From contig JAJQJQ010000003.1 of NCBI GenBank assembly GCA_028622995.1, positions 6,014,001-6,078,000 of the forward strand: DNA of 64,000 nt. Direction: 5' to 3'. A program made the position numbers and the translations under genes. The notes below the pieces were generated by a model. The model did not search any database and was not told the DNA's origin. It saw only the letters and a program-made list of their open reading frames with translations. Below are positions 1-8,900 of the stretch, piece by piece (the stretch's first letter is position 1; every line of letters starts with the position of its first letter). Source of the DNA: Panagrolaimus kolymaensis. Lineage: Eukaryota > Nematoda > Chromadorea > Rhabditida > Panagrolaimidae.

Positions 1-205
1 ATAAACAAATTTTTTTTAAAGCTTACTTATTTATGACTTTAGAATTTATTTTTACTTTATTAAAGCATTTTTTGATTGAAGTGAAAAAGCAATAATTTTT
101 GAATGCTTCCAAATCGTCACCATAGTATTTGATTTAAAAATGGATGTAAAAATGCATAAAAATTGATAAAAATAAAGTAATTTTCCTCTCCAAATTTTTT
201 TCTAA

Positions 206-355
206 TTCAAAAAGTTTTTAATTAAATTTCTTGATACAAAGCTTGATGCTTGTGATCATTTGATCAAAAAATGTTCATCGATTGAGGTACTTCCAATGGA
301 CGGAGCTCAAAATCCTCTTGGGAATAATTTTAATATATTTAATAATGAATATTGA
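206..355 (+). other. Open frame inside the type A monomer (49 codons, no ATG start)
   Basis: Between the TAA at 203-205 and the TGA at 353-355 the frame is open for 49 codons. The second half reads DACDHLIKKCSSIEVLPMDG then AQNPLGNNF, which is less A/T-dictated than its surroundings. The only Met is internal and near the C-terminal end. The same frame recurs in every type A monomer. In type B monomers the frame stays open without indels for 20 codons from the shared CS, keeping EVLP, NP, N and F, but about ten of the eleven changed codons are replacements. The segment could be the captured 3' end of a gene family, but there is no evidence of translation and chance is possible. I do not recognise a protein family. 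Confidence 0.25.
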
Positions 356-775
356 AAACAAAAAAACAGCAGAAAAAAAAAATTCTAATACAAAATCAGT
401 AAATTTGAATAATTTATGTTAAACTTTCATTTCAAACCAACATAGCTCGATCAGAACCTTTACTTTTGCTATTGAAAACAAGATCGATTTTTGAAGGTTT
501 TTATGTGTACTAACACATCTGATAAACAAATTTTTTTTTAATGCTTACTTATTTATGACTTTAGAATTTATTTTTACTTTATTAAAGCATTTTTTGATTG
601 AAGTGAAAAAGCAATAATTTTTGAATGCTTCCAAATCGTCACCATAGTATTTGATTTAAAAATGGATGTAAAAATGCATAAAAATTGATAAAAATAAAGT
701 AATTTTCCTCTCCAAATTTTTTTCTAATTCAAAAAGTTTTTAATTAAATTTCTTGATACAAAGCTTGATGCTTGT
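254..775. repeat. Representative type A satellite monomer (522 bp)
   Basis: Reference unit for the array. Landmarks: two TGATCA palindromes separated by TT (253-266, overlapping the last base of the previous unit); the protein-like end of an open frame stopping at 353-355; an A10 tract near 373-382; TATTGAAAACA present twice; the Sm-site-like GATTTTTGA at 486-494; a perfect 6-bp stem with 4-base loop at 503-518 that contains TACTAAC; a T9 tract at 531-539; then a T/A-rich half ending in CAAAGCTTGATGCTTGT. The octamer ATGCTTGT at the end of each unit is the transposon target. I do not recognise the family. Unit length near 522 bp is unusually long for a simple satellite but within the range known for complex satellites. 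Confidence 0.93.
503..518 (+). other. Conserved short hairpin with TACTAAC (one per monomer)
   Basis: ATGTGT-ACTA-ACACAT is a perfect 6-bp inverted repeat with a 4-base loop, present in every monomer I read except for a loop-adjacent change near 8753 (TGTACAAACAC). It includes TACTAAC, identical to the yeast-type branch-point consensus, and lies 8 bases downstream of GATTTTTGA, which fits the general Sm-site form. Function is not shown. Conservation may simply reflect array homogenisation. Confidence 0.35.
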
Positions 776-3700
776 GATCATTTGATCAAAAAATGTTCAT
801 CGATTGAGGTACTTCCAATGGACGGAGCTCAAAATCCTCTTGGGAATAATTTTAATATATTTAATAATGAATATTGAAAACAAAAAAACAGCAGAAAAAA
901 AAAATTCTAATACAAAATCAGTAAATTTGAATAATTTATGTTAAACTTTCATTTCAAACCAACATAGCTCGATCAGAACCTTTACTTTTGCTATTGAAAA
1001 CAAGATCGATTTTTGAAGGTTTTTATGTGTACTAACACATCTGATAAACAAATTTTTTTTTAATGCTTACTTATTTATGACTTTAGAATTTATTTTTACT
1101 TTATTAAAGCATTTTTTGATTGAAGTGAAAAAGCAATAATTTTTGAATGCTTCCAAATCGTCACCATAGTATTTGATTTAAAAATGGATGTAAAAATGCA
1201 TAAAAATTGATAAAAATAAAGTAATTTTCCTCTCCAAATTTTTTTCTAATTCAAAAAGTTTTTAATTAAATTTCTTGATACAAAGCTTGATGCTTGTGAT
1301 CATTTGATCAAAAAATGTTCATCGATTGAGGTACTTCCAATGGACGGAGCTCAAAATCCTCTTGGGAATAATTTTAATATATTTAATAATGAATATTGAA
1401 AACAAAAAAACAGCAGAAAAAAAAAATTCTAATACAAAATCAGTAAATTTGAATAATTTATGTTAAACTTTCATTTCAAACCAACATAGCTCGATCAGAA
1501 CCTTTACTTTTGCTATTGAAAACAAGATCGATTTTTGAAGGTTTTTATGTGTACTAACACATCTGATAAACAAATTTTTTTTTAAAGCTTACTTATTTAT
1601 GACTTTAGAATTTATTTTTACTTTATTAAAGCATTTTTTGATTGAAGTGAAAAAGCAATAATTTTTGAATGCTTCCAAATCGTCACCATAGTATTTGATT
1701 TAAAAAATGGATGTAAAAATGCATAAAAATTGATAAAAATAAAGTAATTTTCCTCTCCAAATTTTTTTCTAATTCAAAAAGTTTTTAATTAAATTTCTTG
1801 ATACAAAGCTTGATGCTTGTGATCATTTGATCAAAAAATGTTCATCGATTGAGGTACTTCCAATGGACGGAGCTCAAAATCCTCTTGGGAATAATTTTAA
1901 TATATTTAATAATGAATATTGAAAACAAAAAAACAGCAGAAAAAAAAAATTCTAATACAAAATCAGTAAATTTGAATAATTTATGTTAAACTTTCATTTC
2001 AAACCAACATAGCTCGATCAGAACCTTTACTTTTGCTATTGAAAACAAGATCGATTTTTGAAGGTTTTTATGTGTACTAACACATCTGATAAACAAATTT
2101 TTTTTAAAGCTTACTTATTTATGACTTTAGAATTTATTTTTACTTTATTAAAGCATTTTTTGATTGAAGTGAAAAAGCAATAATTTTTGAATGCTTCCAA
2201 ATCGTCACCATAGTATTTGATTTAAAAAATGGATGTAAAAATGAATAAAAATTGATAAAAATAAAGTAATTTTCCTCTCCAAATTTTTTTCTAATTCAAA
2301 AAGTTTTTAATTAAATTTCTTGATACAAAGCTTGATGCTTGTGATCATTTGATCAAAAAATGTTCATCGATTGAGGTACTTCCAATGGACGGAGCTCAAA
2401 ATCCTCTTGGGAATAATTTTAATATATTTAATAATGAATATTGAAAACAAAAAAACAGCAGAAAAAAAAAATTCTAATACAAAATCAGTAAATTTGAATA
2501 ATTTATGTTAAACTTTCATTTCAAACCAACATAGCTCGATCAGAACCTTTACTTTTGCTATTGAAAACAAGATCGATTTTTGAAGGTTTTTATGTGTACT
2601 AACACATCTGATAAACAAATTTTTTTTTAAAGCTTACTTATTTATGACTTTAGAATTTATTTTTACTTTATTAAAGCATTTTTTGATTGAAGTGAAAAAG
2701 CAATAATTTTTGAATGCTTCCAAATCGTCACCATAGTATTTGATTTAAAAAATGGATGTAAAAATGCATAAAAATTGATAAAAATAAAGTAATTTTCCTC
2801 TCCAAATTTTTTTCTAATTCAAAAAGTTTTTAATTAAATTTCTTGATACAAAGCTTGATGCTTGTGATCATTTGATCAAAAAATGTTCATCGATTGAGGT
2901 ACTTCCAATGGACGGAGCTCAAAATCCTCTTGGGAATAATTTTAATATATTTAATAATGAATATTGAAAACAAAAAAACAGCAGAAAAAAAAAATTCTAA
3001 TACAAAATCAGTAAATTTGAATAATTTATGTTAAACTTTCATTTCAAACCAACATAGCTCGATCAGAACCTTTACTTTTGCTATTGAAAACAAGATCGAT
3101 TTTTGAAGGTTTTTATGTGTACTAACACATCTGATAAGCAATATTTTTTTTAAAGCTTACTTATTTATGACTTTAGAATTTATTTTTACTTTATTAAAGC
3201 ATTTTTTGATTGAAGTGAAAAAGCAATAATTTTTGAATGCTTCCAAATCGTCACCATAGTATTTGATTTAAAAAATGGATGTAAAAATGCATAAAAATTG
3301 ATAAAAATAAAGTAATTTTCCTCTCCAAATTTTTTTCTAATTCAAAAAGTTTTTAATTAAATTTCTTGATACAAAGCTTGATGCTTGTGATCATTTGATC
3401 AAAAAATGTTCATCGATTGAGGTACTTCCAATGGACGGAGCTCAAAATCCTCTTGGGAATAATTTTAATATATTTAATAATGAATATTGAAAACAAAAAA
3501 ACAGCAGAAAAAAAAAATTCTAATACAAAATCAGTAAATTTGAATAATTTATGTTAAACTTTCATTTCAAACCAACATAGCTCGATCAGAACCTTTACTT
3601 TTGCTATTGAAAACAAGATCGATTTTTGAAGGTTTTTATGTGTACTAACACATCTGATAAACAAATTTTTTTTAAAGCTTACTTATTTATGACTTTAGAA

Positions 3701-3902
3701 TTTATTTTTACTTTATTAAAGCATTTTTTGATTGAAGTGAAAAAGCAATAATTTTTGAATGCTTCCAAATCGTCACCATAGTATTTGATTTAAAAAATGG
3801 ATGTAAAAATGCATAAAAATTGATAAAAATAAAGTAATTTTCCTCTCCAAATTTTTTTCTAATTCAAAAAGTTTTTAATTAAATTTCTTGATACAAAGCT
3901 TG

Positions 3903-3910
3903 ATGCTTGT
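3903..3910 (+). repeat. Left 8-bp target-site duplication of transposon copy 1
   Basis: ATGCTTGT immediately precedes the CATAC terminus of the element, and the same octamer follows the right terminus at 5870-5877. In uninterrupted monomers the octamer occurs once at this point, directly followed by GATCATTTG, giving the empty-site sequence. Equivalent left copies are at 42916-42923, 46450-46457 and 49461-49468. Confidence 0.88.
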
Positions 3911-3933
3911 CATACTTGGGCACGGTCAGACGA
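3911..3933 (+). repeat. Left terminal inverted repeat, copy 1
   Basis: The outer 12 bases CATACTTGGGCA match the reverse complement of the right end at 11 positions. After three or four unmatched bases the similarity resumes at CAGACGA (3927-3933), which pairs with TCGTCTG at 5848-5854. Equivalent outer repeats in the other copies start at 42924, 46458 and 49469. Confidence 0.8.
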
Positions 3934-3935
3934 CA

Positions 3936-3960
3936 AATTTCGAAAATTTGCGCTACATAA
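3936..3960 (+). other. Left subterminal module with GCGCTACATAA
   Basis: A small inverted repeat (AAATTT, spacer CGA, AAATTT) is followed by GCGCTACATAA at 3950-3960. The same 11-mer recurs in the same orientation near the right end at 5787-5797, and a shortened form (GCGCTACAT) at 5810-5818. Direct rather than inverted repetition of this motif at the two ends makes the subterminal regions asymmetric. A transposase-binding role is only a guess. Confidence 0.5.
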
Positions 3961-4845
3961 TTTGAGCAAAGGGTCCCCCCTGTGGTTTTTTGATGAATTT
4001 TTATAATTTTGTTGGTCTTCCCAGTTCTATTTAAAAAAAAATTTTTATATATATAAACGAAAGATATGCAGCCCAGCTATATAGCAATTTTAAATTAGTT
4101 GATTTTTTTACTTTGACCACTCTTGATTCTAAGTGTTTTTCAAATTTCTTTTCTGAGCTTTAATTTTTGGCAAATTCTTAAAACAAAAATAAAAAATAGT
4201 ACTAATTTTCATTTTTTGATATTATTAGTTAGTAGATTAGGTTTAAAAAAAATTTCATCGCTTTATTTTAAAATTTATTTTCCCAAATTATTTTTCTAAA
4301 CTATTCATTTATTTATTAGTTTATAGTTTTTGAATTCTTAGTTTTAAAGGATTTGAATTTAAAGAATTTAATAACTTGTGTCAAATAATATAAAAAACAC
4401 CTTTCGACACTTCCCCATTAAAGTTATTTTTAAAGAGTCAAAATTTTATTTCATCTCAAGCATTTATGCATTCCGGCCAGAGCTATGGGTTCATCGGAAA
4501 TTCTTCGAGTTGAATTCAGTGCATCTACTCGACAACACCAAACTCAAAACTAGACAGCTCTGTTTCCAAATTATTTGTTTGTTTATCAAAGCTTTATGAT
4601 TTCAAGAAAAATATACTTATTTTTTCGCAATTAATCCCTTGATATAAGACGCCAAAATAAATAAAATTATTCAACTTGGTCAAATAGGTGTTTATTCAAA
4701 AATCCTATCACCTTTTTTCACATTCGAAAACTTAATATTTTTACTATTCTTCCTCACTGAAAAGTTTCTGATTTAAAAAGACGTTTTTTTCTCTTTAAAA
4801 TCCTAAAAAATTTTTCATAGTAAGAGTCGTATTGAATAATTCAAA

Positions 4846-4950
4846 ATGACTCAAAATTCAGAAAAGATTTTAATGGTGCTAATTATATTAATAATTAAGT
4901 TTTTTATTTTTTCAAGAATATTTGGAGCTTTCGCTAGTTCCAAAAAATAA
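4846..4950 (+). other. Micro-ORF in the transposon interior (34 codons, hydrophobic)
   Basis: An ATG in A-rich context opens a 34-residue frame beginning MTQNSEKILMVL, followed by an Ile/Leu/Phe-rich stretch long enough to span a membrane and a basic tail ending SKK. It recurs unchanged at 43859-43963, 47393-47497 and 50404-50508. A/T-rich DNA readily encodes Ile, Leu, Phe and Lys by chance, and no homologue is recognised, so this is probably not a gene. It is recorded because it is the longest ATG-started frame I noticed inside the element. Confidence 0.1.
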
Positions 4951-5679
4951 AAAAATTATTCTAATATTTTAGCAAAATCCTCCTACTTCTTAATTTGAAT
5001 TGTCTGTTCATATGTGAATACTTTGCTTCTTTGCTAACTCTTTGTTTTCGCTTTGCAATCAACAAATCGACAAAAAGCAAATAAATTAAAAAAAATATGT
5101 TCACATGAAAGAGTTTTATTTTGTTTGTGAATGAATCTCTTTTGGTAAAATAACTTTGGTCATTTTATATTATTGAAATAAAGCGATTATAAATGGTGGT
5201 TTACTTTGAGGTGCTCTAAAGCCTTTGGAAATTAGGGGAAGGAGAGAGAGGATTTAAAGTTGGGTTAAATAAGGGTTATCATTAAGTAAATTGATAAACA
5301 TCTATTTATGGTTTTCTGAGACATTTAGTAAGTCGCTATGATAAGTAATAACACTTACGATAATAAAAATTAGTTATATCAGCATTAACAATATCTTACT
5401 TGATAGCTAAAAGCAAAATTTATATAGAGCGAACATTTTCTTGCTTTATGGTGTATTGACCCATGTAAATACAGTTAATTTTGCGAACTGGCTATGTTTA
5501 AAATTCCTGATTTGTTTTTTTCTCCGCAAAGACTATTGTATTTGTAAATAAATTATTTTATGACTATAGTCTTTTAATTGCTAAAAATTCACCTAATTAT
5601 AATTTTGCGACTAATAGCTTCCAAAACGTTCAGCAAAAAAACAAGAATTAGTATTTAGCCTACTTTCTTACTTTTTTGA

Positions 5680-5744
5680 TCCTCTTCCTCTTCTTTTTTC
5701 CTTTTTTTCTTTCCCTTTTCTTCTTTTTTTTCTTCTCTTTTTCT
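5680..5744 (+). other. Uninterrupted 65-base pyrimidine run
   Basis: All bases from 5680 to 5744 are C or T, within a wider pyrimidine-rich zone from about 5661 to 5778. It lies just inside the right subterminal region. Equivalent runs are at 44693-44757, 48227-48291 and 51238-51302. Such tracts can adopt triplex (H-DNA) structure, and on the + strand they also resemble a long polypyrimidine tract. Neither role is shown here. Confidence 0.8.
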
Positions 5745-5786
5745 GCCCTTTTTTTCTCACTTTTTTATTTTTTTTTCACAAATTTT

Positions 5787-5857
5787 GCGCTACATAACCG
5801 AAAATCGTTGCGCTACATGCTACATAAAAGACGATAATCGTCTGGAATCGTCTGGGT
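5787..5857 (+). other. Right subterminal repeat cluster, copy 1
   Basis: It contains GCGCTACATAA (5787-5797) and GCGCTACAT (5810-5818), direct copies of the left-end motif. A near-palindrome follows, AGACGAT-A-ATCGTCT (5829-5843), with 7-bp arms around one base, and then a second TCGTCTGG unit at 5848-5855. The AGACGA motif therefore occurs three times here and once at the left end (3928-3933). Clustered short motifs next to a terminal inverted repeat are typical of transposase-binding regions in several DNA-transposon families, but the assignment is by inference. Confidence 0.55.
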
Positions 5858-5869
5858 TGCCCATGTATG
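5858..5869 (-). repeat. Right terminal inverted repeat, copy 1
   Basis: TGCCCATGTATG is the inverted partner of CATACTTGGGCA at the left end, with one mismatch. It is followed at once by the ATGCTTGT target duplication (5870-5877). The corresponding ends of the other copies are 44871-44882, 48405-48416 and 51416-51427. The repeat contains ATG at 5863-5865, which is in frame with the satellite open frame downstream. Confidence 0.8.
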
Positions 5870-5979
5870 ATGCTTGTGATCATTTGATCAAAAAATGTTC
5901 ATCGATTGAGGTACTTCCAATGGACGGAGCTCAAAATCCTCTTGGGAATAATTTTAATATATTTAATAATGAATATTGA
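5863..5979 (+). CDS. Doubtful 38-residue ORF fused across the transposon/satellite junction
   Basis: The ATG lies in the right terminal repeat of the transposon. Three codons (Met-Tyr-Asp) lead into the satellite open frame at Ala-Cys-Asp-His-Leu, and the frame ends at the TGA shared by all type A monomers. The frame upstream of this ATG stays open to a TTG at 5785, but TTG is an unlikely eukaryotic start, so I place the start at 5863. Identical frames occur at the other three copies. It is short, with no recognised domain, no signal peptide and no promoter evidence. I list it because insertion created an ATG-initiated version of a frame that otherwise lacks a start. Most likely it is not expressed. 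Confidence 0.12.
   Translation: MYDACDHLIKKCSSIEVLPMDGAQNPLGNNFNIFNNEY
5870..5877 (+). repeat. Right 8-bp target-site duplication of transposon copy 1
   Basis: ATGCTTGT repeats the octamer at 3903-3910, after which the monomer resumes with GATCATTTGATC at 5878. No monomer bases are lost across the insertion. Equivalent right copies are at 44883-44890, 48417-48424 and 51428-51435. Confidence 0.88.
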
Positions 5980-8900
5980 AAACAAAAAAACAGCAGAAAA
6001 AAAAAATTCTAATACAAAATCAGTAAATTTGAATAATTTATGTTAAACTTTCATTTCAAACCAACATAGCTCGATCAGAACCTTTACTTTTGCTATTGAA
6101 AACAAGATCGATTTTTGAAGGTTTTTATGTGTACTAACACATCTGATAAACAAATTTTTTTTAAAGCTTACTTATTTATGACTTTAGAATTTATTTTTAC
6201 TTTATTAAAGCATTTTTTGATTGAAGTGAAAAAGCAATAATTTTTGAATGCTTCCAAATCGTCACCATAGTATTTGATTTAAAAAATGGATGTAAAAATG
6301 CATAAAAATTGATAAAAATAAAGTAATTTTCCTCTCCAAATTTTTTTCTAATTCAAAAAGTTTTTAATTAAATTTCTTGATACAAAGCTTGATGCTTGTG
6401 ATCATTTGATCAAAAAATGTTCATCGATTGAGGTACTTCCAATGGACGGAGCTCAAAATCCTCTTGGGAATAATTTTAATATATTTAATAATGAATATTG
6501 AAAACAAAAAAACAGCAGAAAAAAAAAATTCTAATACAAAATCAGTAAATTTGAATAATTTATGTTAAACTTTCATTTCAAACCAACATAGCTCGATCAG
6601 AACCTTTACTTTTGCTATTGAAAACAAGATCGATTTTTGAAGGTTTTTATGTGTACTAACACATCTGATAAACAAATTTTTTTTAAAGCTTACTTATTTA
6701 TGACTTTAGAATTTATTTTTACTTTATTAAAGCATTTTTTGATTGAAGTGAAAAAGCAATAATTTTTGAATGCTTCCAAATCGTCACCATAGTATTTGAT
6801 TTAAAAAATGGATGTAAAAATGCATAAAAATTGATAAAAATAAAGTAATTTTCCTCTCCAAATTTTTTTCTAATTCAAAAAGTTTTTAATTAAATTTCTT
6901 GATACAAAGCTTGATGCTTGTGATCATTTGATCAAAAAATGTTCATCGATTGAGGTACTTCCAATGGACGGAGCTCAAAATCCTCTTGGGAATAATTTTA
7001 ATATATTTAATAATGAATATTGAAAACAAAAAAACAGCAGAAAAAAAAAATTCTAATACAAAATCAGTAAATTTGAATAATTTATGTTAAACTTTCATTT
7101 CAAACCAACATAGCTCGATCAGAACCTTTACTTTTGCTATTGAAAACAAGATCGATTTTTGAAGGTTTTTATGTGTACTAACACATCTGATAAACAAATT
7201 TTTTTTAAAGCTTACTTATTTATGACTTTAGAATTTATTTTTACTTTATTAAAGCATTTTTTGATTGAAGTGAAAAAGCAATAATTTTTGAATGCTTCCA
7301 AATCGTCACCATAGTATTTGATTTAAAAAATGGATGTAAAAATGCATAAAAATTGATAAAAATAAAGTAATTTTCCTCTCCAAATTTTTTTCTAATTCAA
7401 AAAGTTTTTAATTAAATTTCTTGATACAAAGCTTGATGCTTGTGATCATTTGATCAAAAAATGTTCATCGATTGAGGTACTTCCAATGGACGGAGCTCAA
7501 AATCCTCTTGGGAATAATTTTAATATATTTAATAATGAATATTGAAAACAAAAAAACAGCAGAAAAAAAAAATTCTAATACAAAATCAGTAAATTTGAAT
7601 AATTTATGTTAAACTTTCATTTCAAACCAACATAGCTCGATCAGAACCTTTACTTTTGCTATTGAAAACAAGATCGATTTTTGAAGGTTTTTATGTGTAC
7701 TAACACATCTGATAAACAAATTTTTTTTAAAGCTTACTTATTTATGACTTTAGAATTTATTTTTACTTTATTAAAGCATTTTTTGATTGAAGTGAAAAAG
7801 CAATAATTTTTGAATGCTTCCAAATCGTCACCATAGTATTTGATTTAAAAAATGGATGTAAAAATGCATAAAAATTGATAAAAATAAAGTAATTTTCCTC
7901 TCCAAATTTTTTTCTAATTCAAAAAGTTTTTAATTAAATTTCTTGATACAAAGCTTGATGCTTGTGATCATTTGATCAAAAAATGTTCATCGATTGAGGT
8001 ACTTCCAATGGACGGAGCTCAAAATCCTCTTGGGAATAATTTTAATATATTTAATAATGAATATTGAAAACAAAAAAACAGAAGAAAAAAAAAATTCTAA
8101 TACAAAATCAGTAAATTTGAATAATTTATGTTAAACTTTCATTTCAAACCAACATAGCTCGATCAGAACCTTTACTTTTGCTATTGAAAACAAGATCGAT
8201 TTTTGAAGGTTTTTATGTGTACTAACACATCTGATAAACAAATTTTTTTTTAAAGCTTACTTATTTATGACTTTAGAATTTATTTTTACTTTATTAAAGC
8301 ATTTTTTGATTGAAGTGAAAAAGCAATAATTTTTGAATGCTTCCAAATCGTCACCATAGTATTTGATTTAAAAAATGGATGTAAAAATGCATAAAAATTG
8401 ATAAAAATAAAGTAATTTTCCTCTCCAAATTTTTTTCTAATTCAAAAAGTTTTTAATTAAATTTCTTGATACAAAGCTTGATGCTTGTGATCATTTGATC
8501 AAAAAATGTTCATCGATTGAGGTACTTCCAATGGACGGAGCTCAAAATCCTCTTGGGAATAATTTTAATATATTTAATAATGAATATTGAAAACAAAAAA
8601 ACAGAAGAAAAAAAAAATTCTAATACAAAATCAGTAAATTTGAATAATTTATGTTAAACTTTCATTTCAAACCAACATAGCTCGATCAGAACCTTTACTT
8701 TTGCTATTGAAAACAAGATCGATTTTTGAAGGTTTTTATGTGTACAAACACATCTGATAAACAAATTTTTTTTTAAAGCTTACTTATTTATGACTTTAGA
8801 ATTTATTTTTACTTTATTAAAGCATTTTTTGATTGAAGTGAAAAAGCAATAATTTTTGAATGCTTCCAAATCGTCACCATAGTATTTGATTTAAAAAATG

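Larger units (their letters stand above)
1..3910. repeat. 522-bp satellite array, segment 1 (partial unit plus 7 monomers)
   Basis: Head-to-tail tandem array. Phase points (the G of GATCATTTGATC) fall at 254, 776, 1298, 1821, 2343, 2866 and 3389, and the next unit is interrupted by a transposon after 3910. Spacings are 522 or 523 bp, and the one-base differences come from A- and T-tract lengths. The first two complete monomers share a TTAATGC variant (near 540 and 1062) where other units read TTAAAGC, so they are probably recent duplicates. The unit starting at 2866 has a private change near 3136 (ATAAGCAATA for ATAAACAAAT), and the unit starting at 1821 has ATGAATAA for ATGCATAA near 2243. 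No gene is visible here. Confidence 0.97.
3911..5869. mobile_element. Non-autonomous DNA transposon with terminal inverted repeats, copy 1
   Basis: This 1959-bp segment interrupts a satellite monomer and is flanked by the 8-bp duplication ATGCTTGT. The left end CATACTTGGGCA and the right end TGCCCATGTATG are inverted repeats matching at 11 of 12 positions, with further imperfect similarity through CAGACGA. An 8-bp duplication is typical of hAT and P superfamilies and lies within the range of Merlin and some Mutator-like elements, so the superfamily is unresolved. I find no transposase: stops are frequent in all frames. The only longer frame (74 codons with its stop, 4378-4599) begins with GTG, contains no Met and resembles nothing I recognise. 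The interior is A+T-rich, with a slightly more G+C-rich patch near 4480-4570, a purine run at 5234-5252 and a long pyrimidine run at 5680-5744. It is likely mobilised in trans, if it is active at all. Confidence 0.85.

Noticed and set aside
254..775. CENP-B box or other known centromere motif in the monomer
   Set aside because: No match to the CENP-B box core (TTCG followed by CGGG) is visible in the monomer, so a centromeric role cannot be argued from motifs.
4378..4599. 73-residue open frame in transposon copy 1 (repeated at 43391, 46925 and 49936) as a gene
   Set aside because: It starts with GTG in what is clearly eukaryotic DNA, contains no internal Met, is A/T-driven in its first half, and matches no family I recognise. 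Its presence in four places only reflects duplication of the element.
5150..5300. Telomere-like repeats in the transposon interior (GGGTTAAATAAGGGTTA near 5264)
   Set aside because: There are only two imperfect GGGTTA-like occurrences with no tandem array, so this is chance similarity.
3911..5869. LTR retrotransposon, LINE or Helitron
   Set aside because: There are no long direct terminal repeats, no poly-A end, no reverse-transcriptase or helicase frame and no TC...CTRR ends. Inverted ends plus a target duplication indicate a cut-and-paste DNA element.
3901..5877. 10-bp target duplication TGATGCTTGT
   Set aside because: The two extra bases (TG) are also the last two bases of the right terminal repeat (GTATG, pairing with CATAC). 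Assigning them to the element gives symmetric ends and an 8-bp duplication.
5785..5979. 64-residue open frame starting at TTG (repeated at 44798, 48332 and 51343)
   Set aside because: TTG is not a plausible start here. The upstream part crosses the subterminal repeats of the transposon. Only the ATG-started portion from 5863 is listed, with low confidence.
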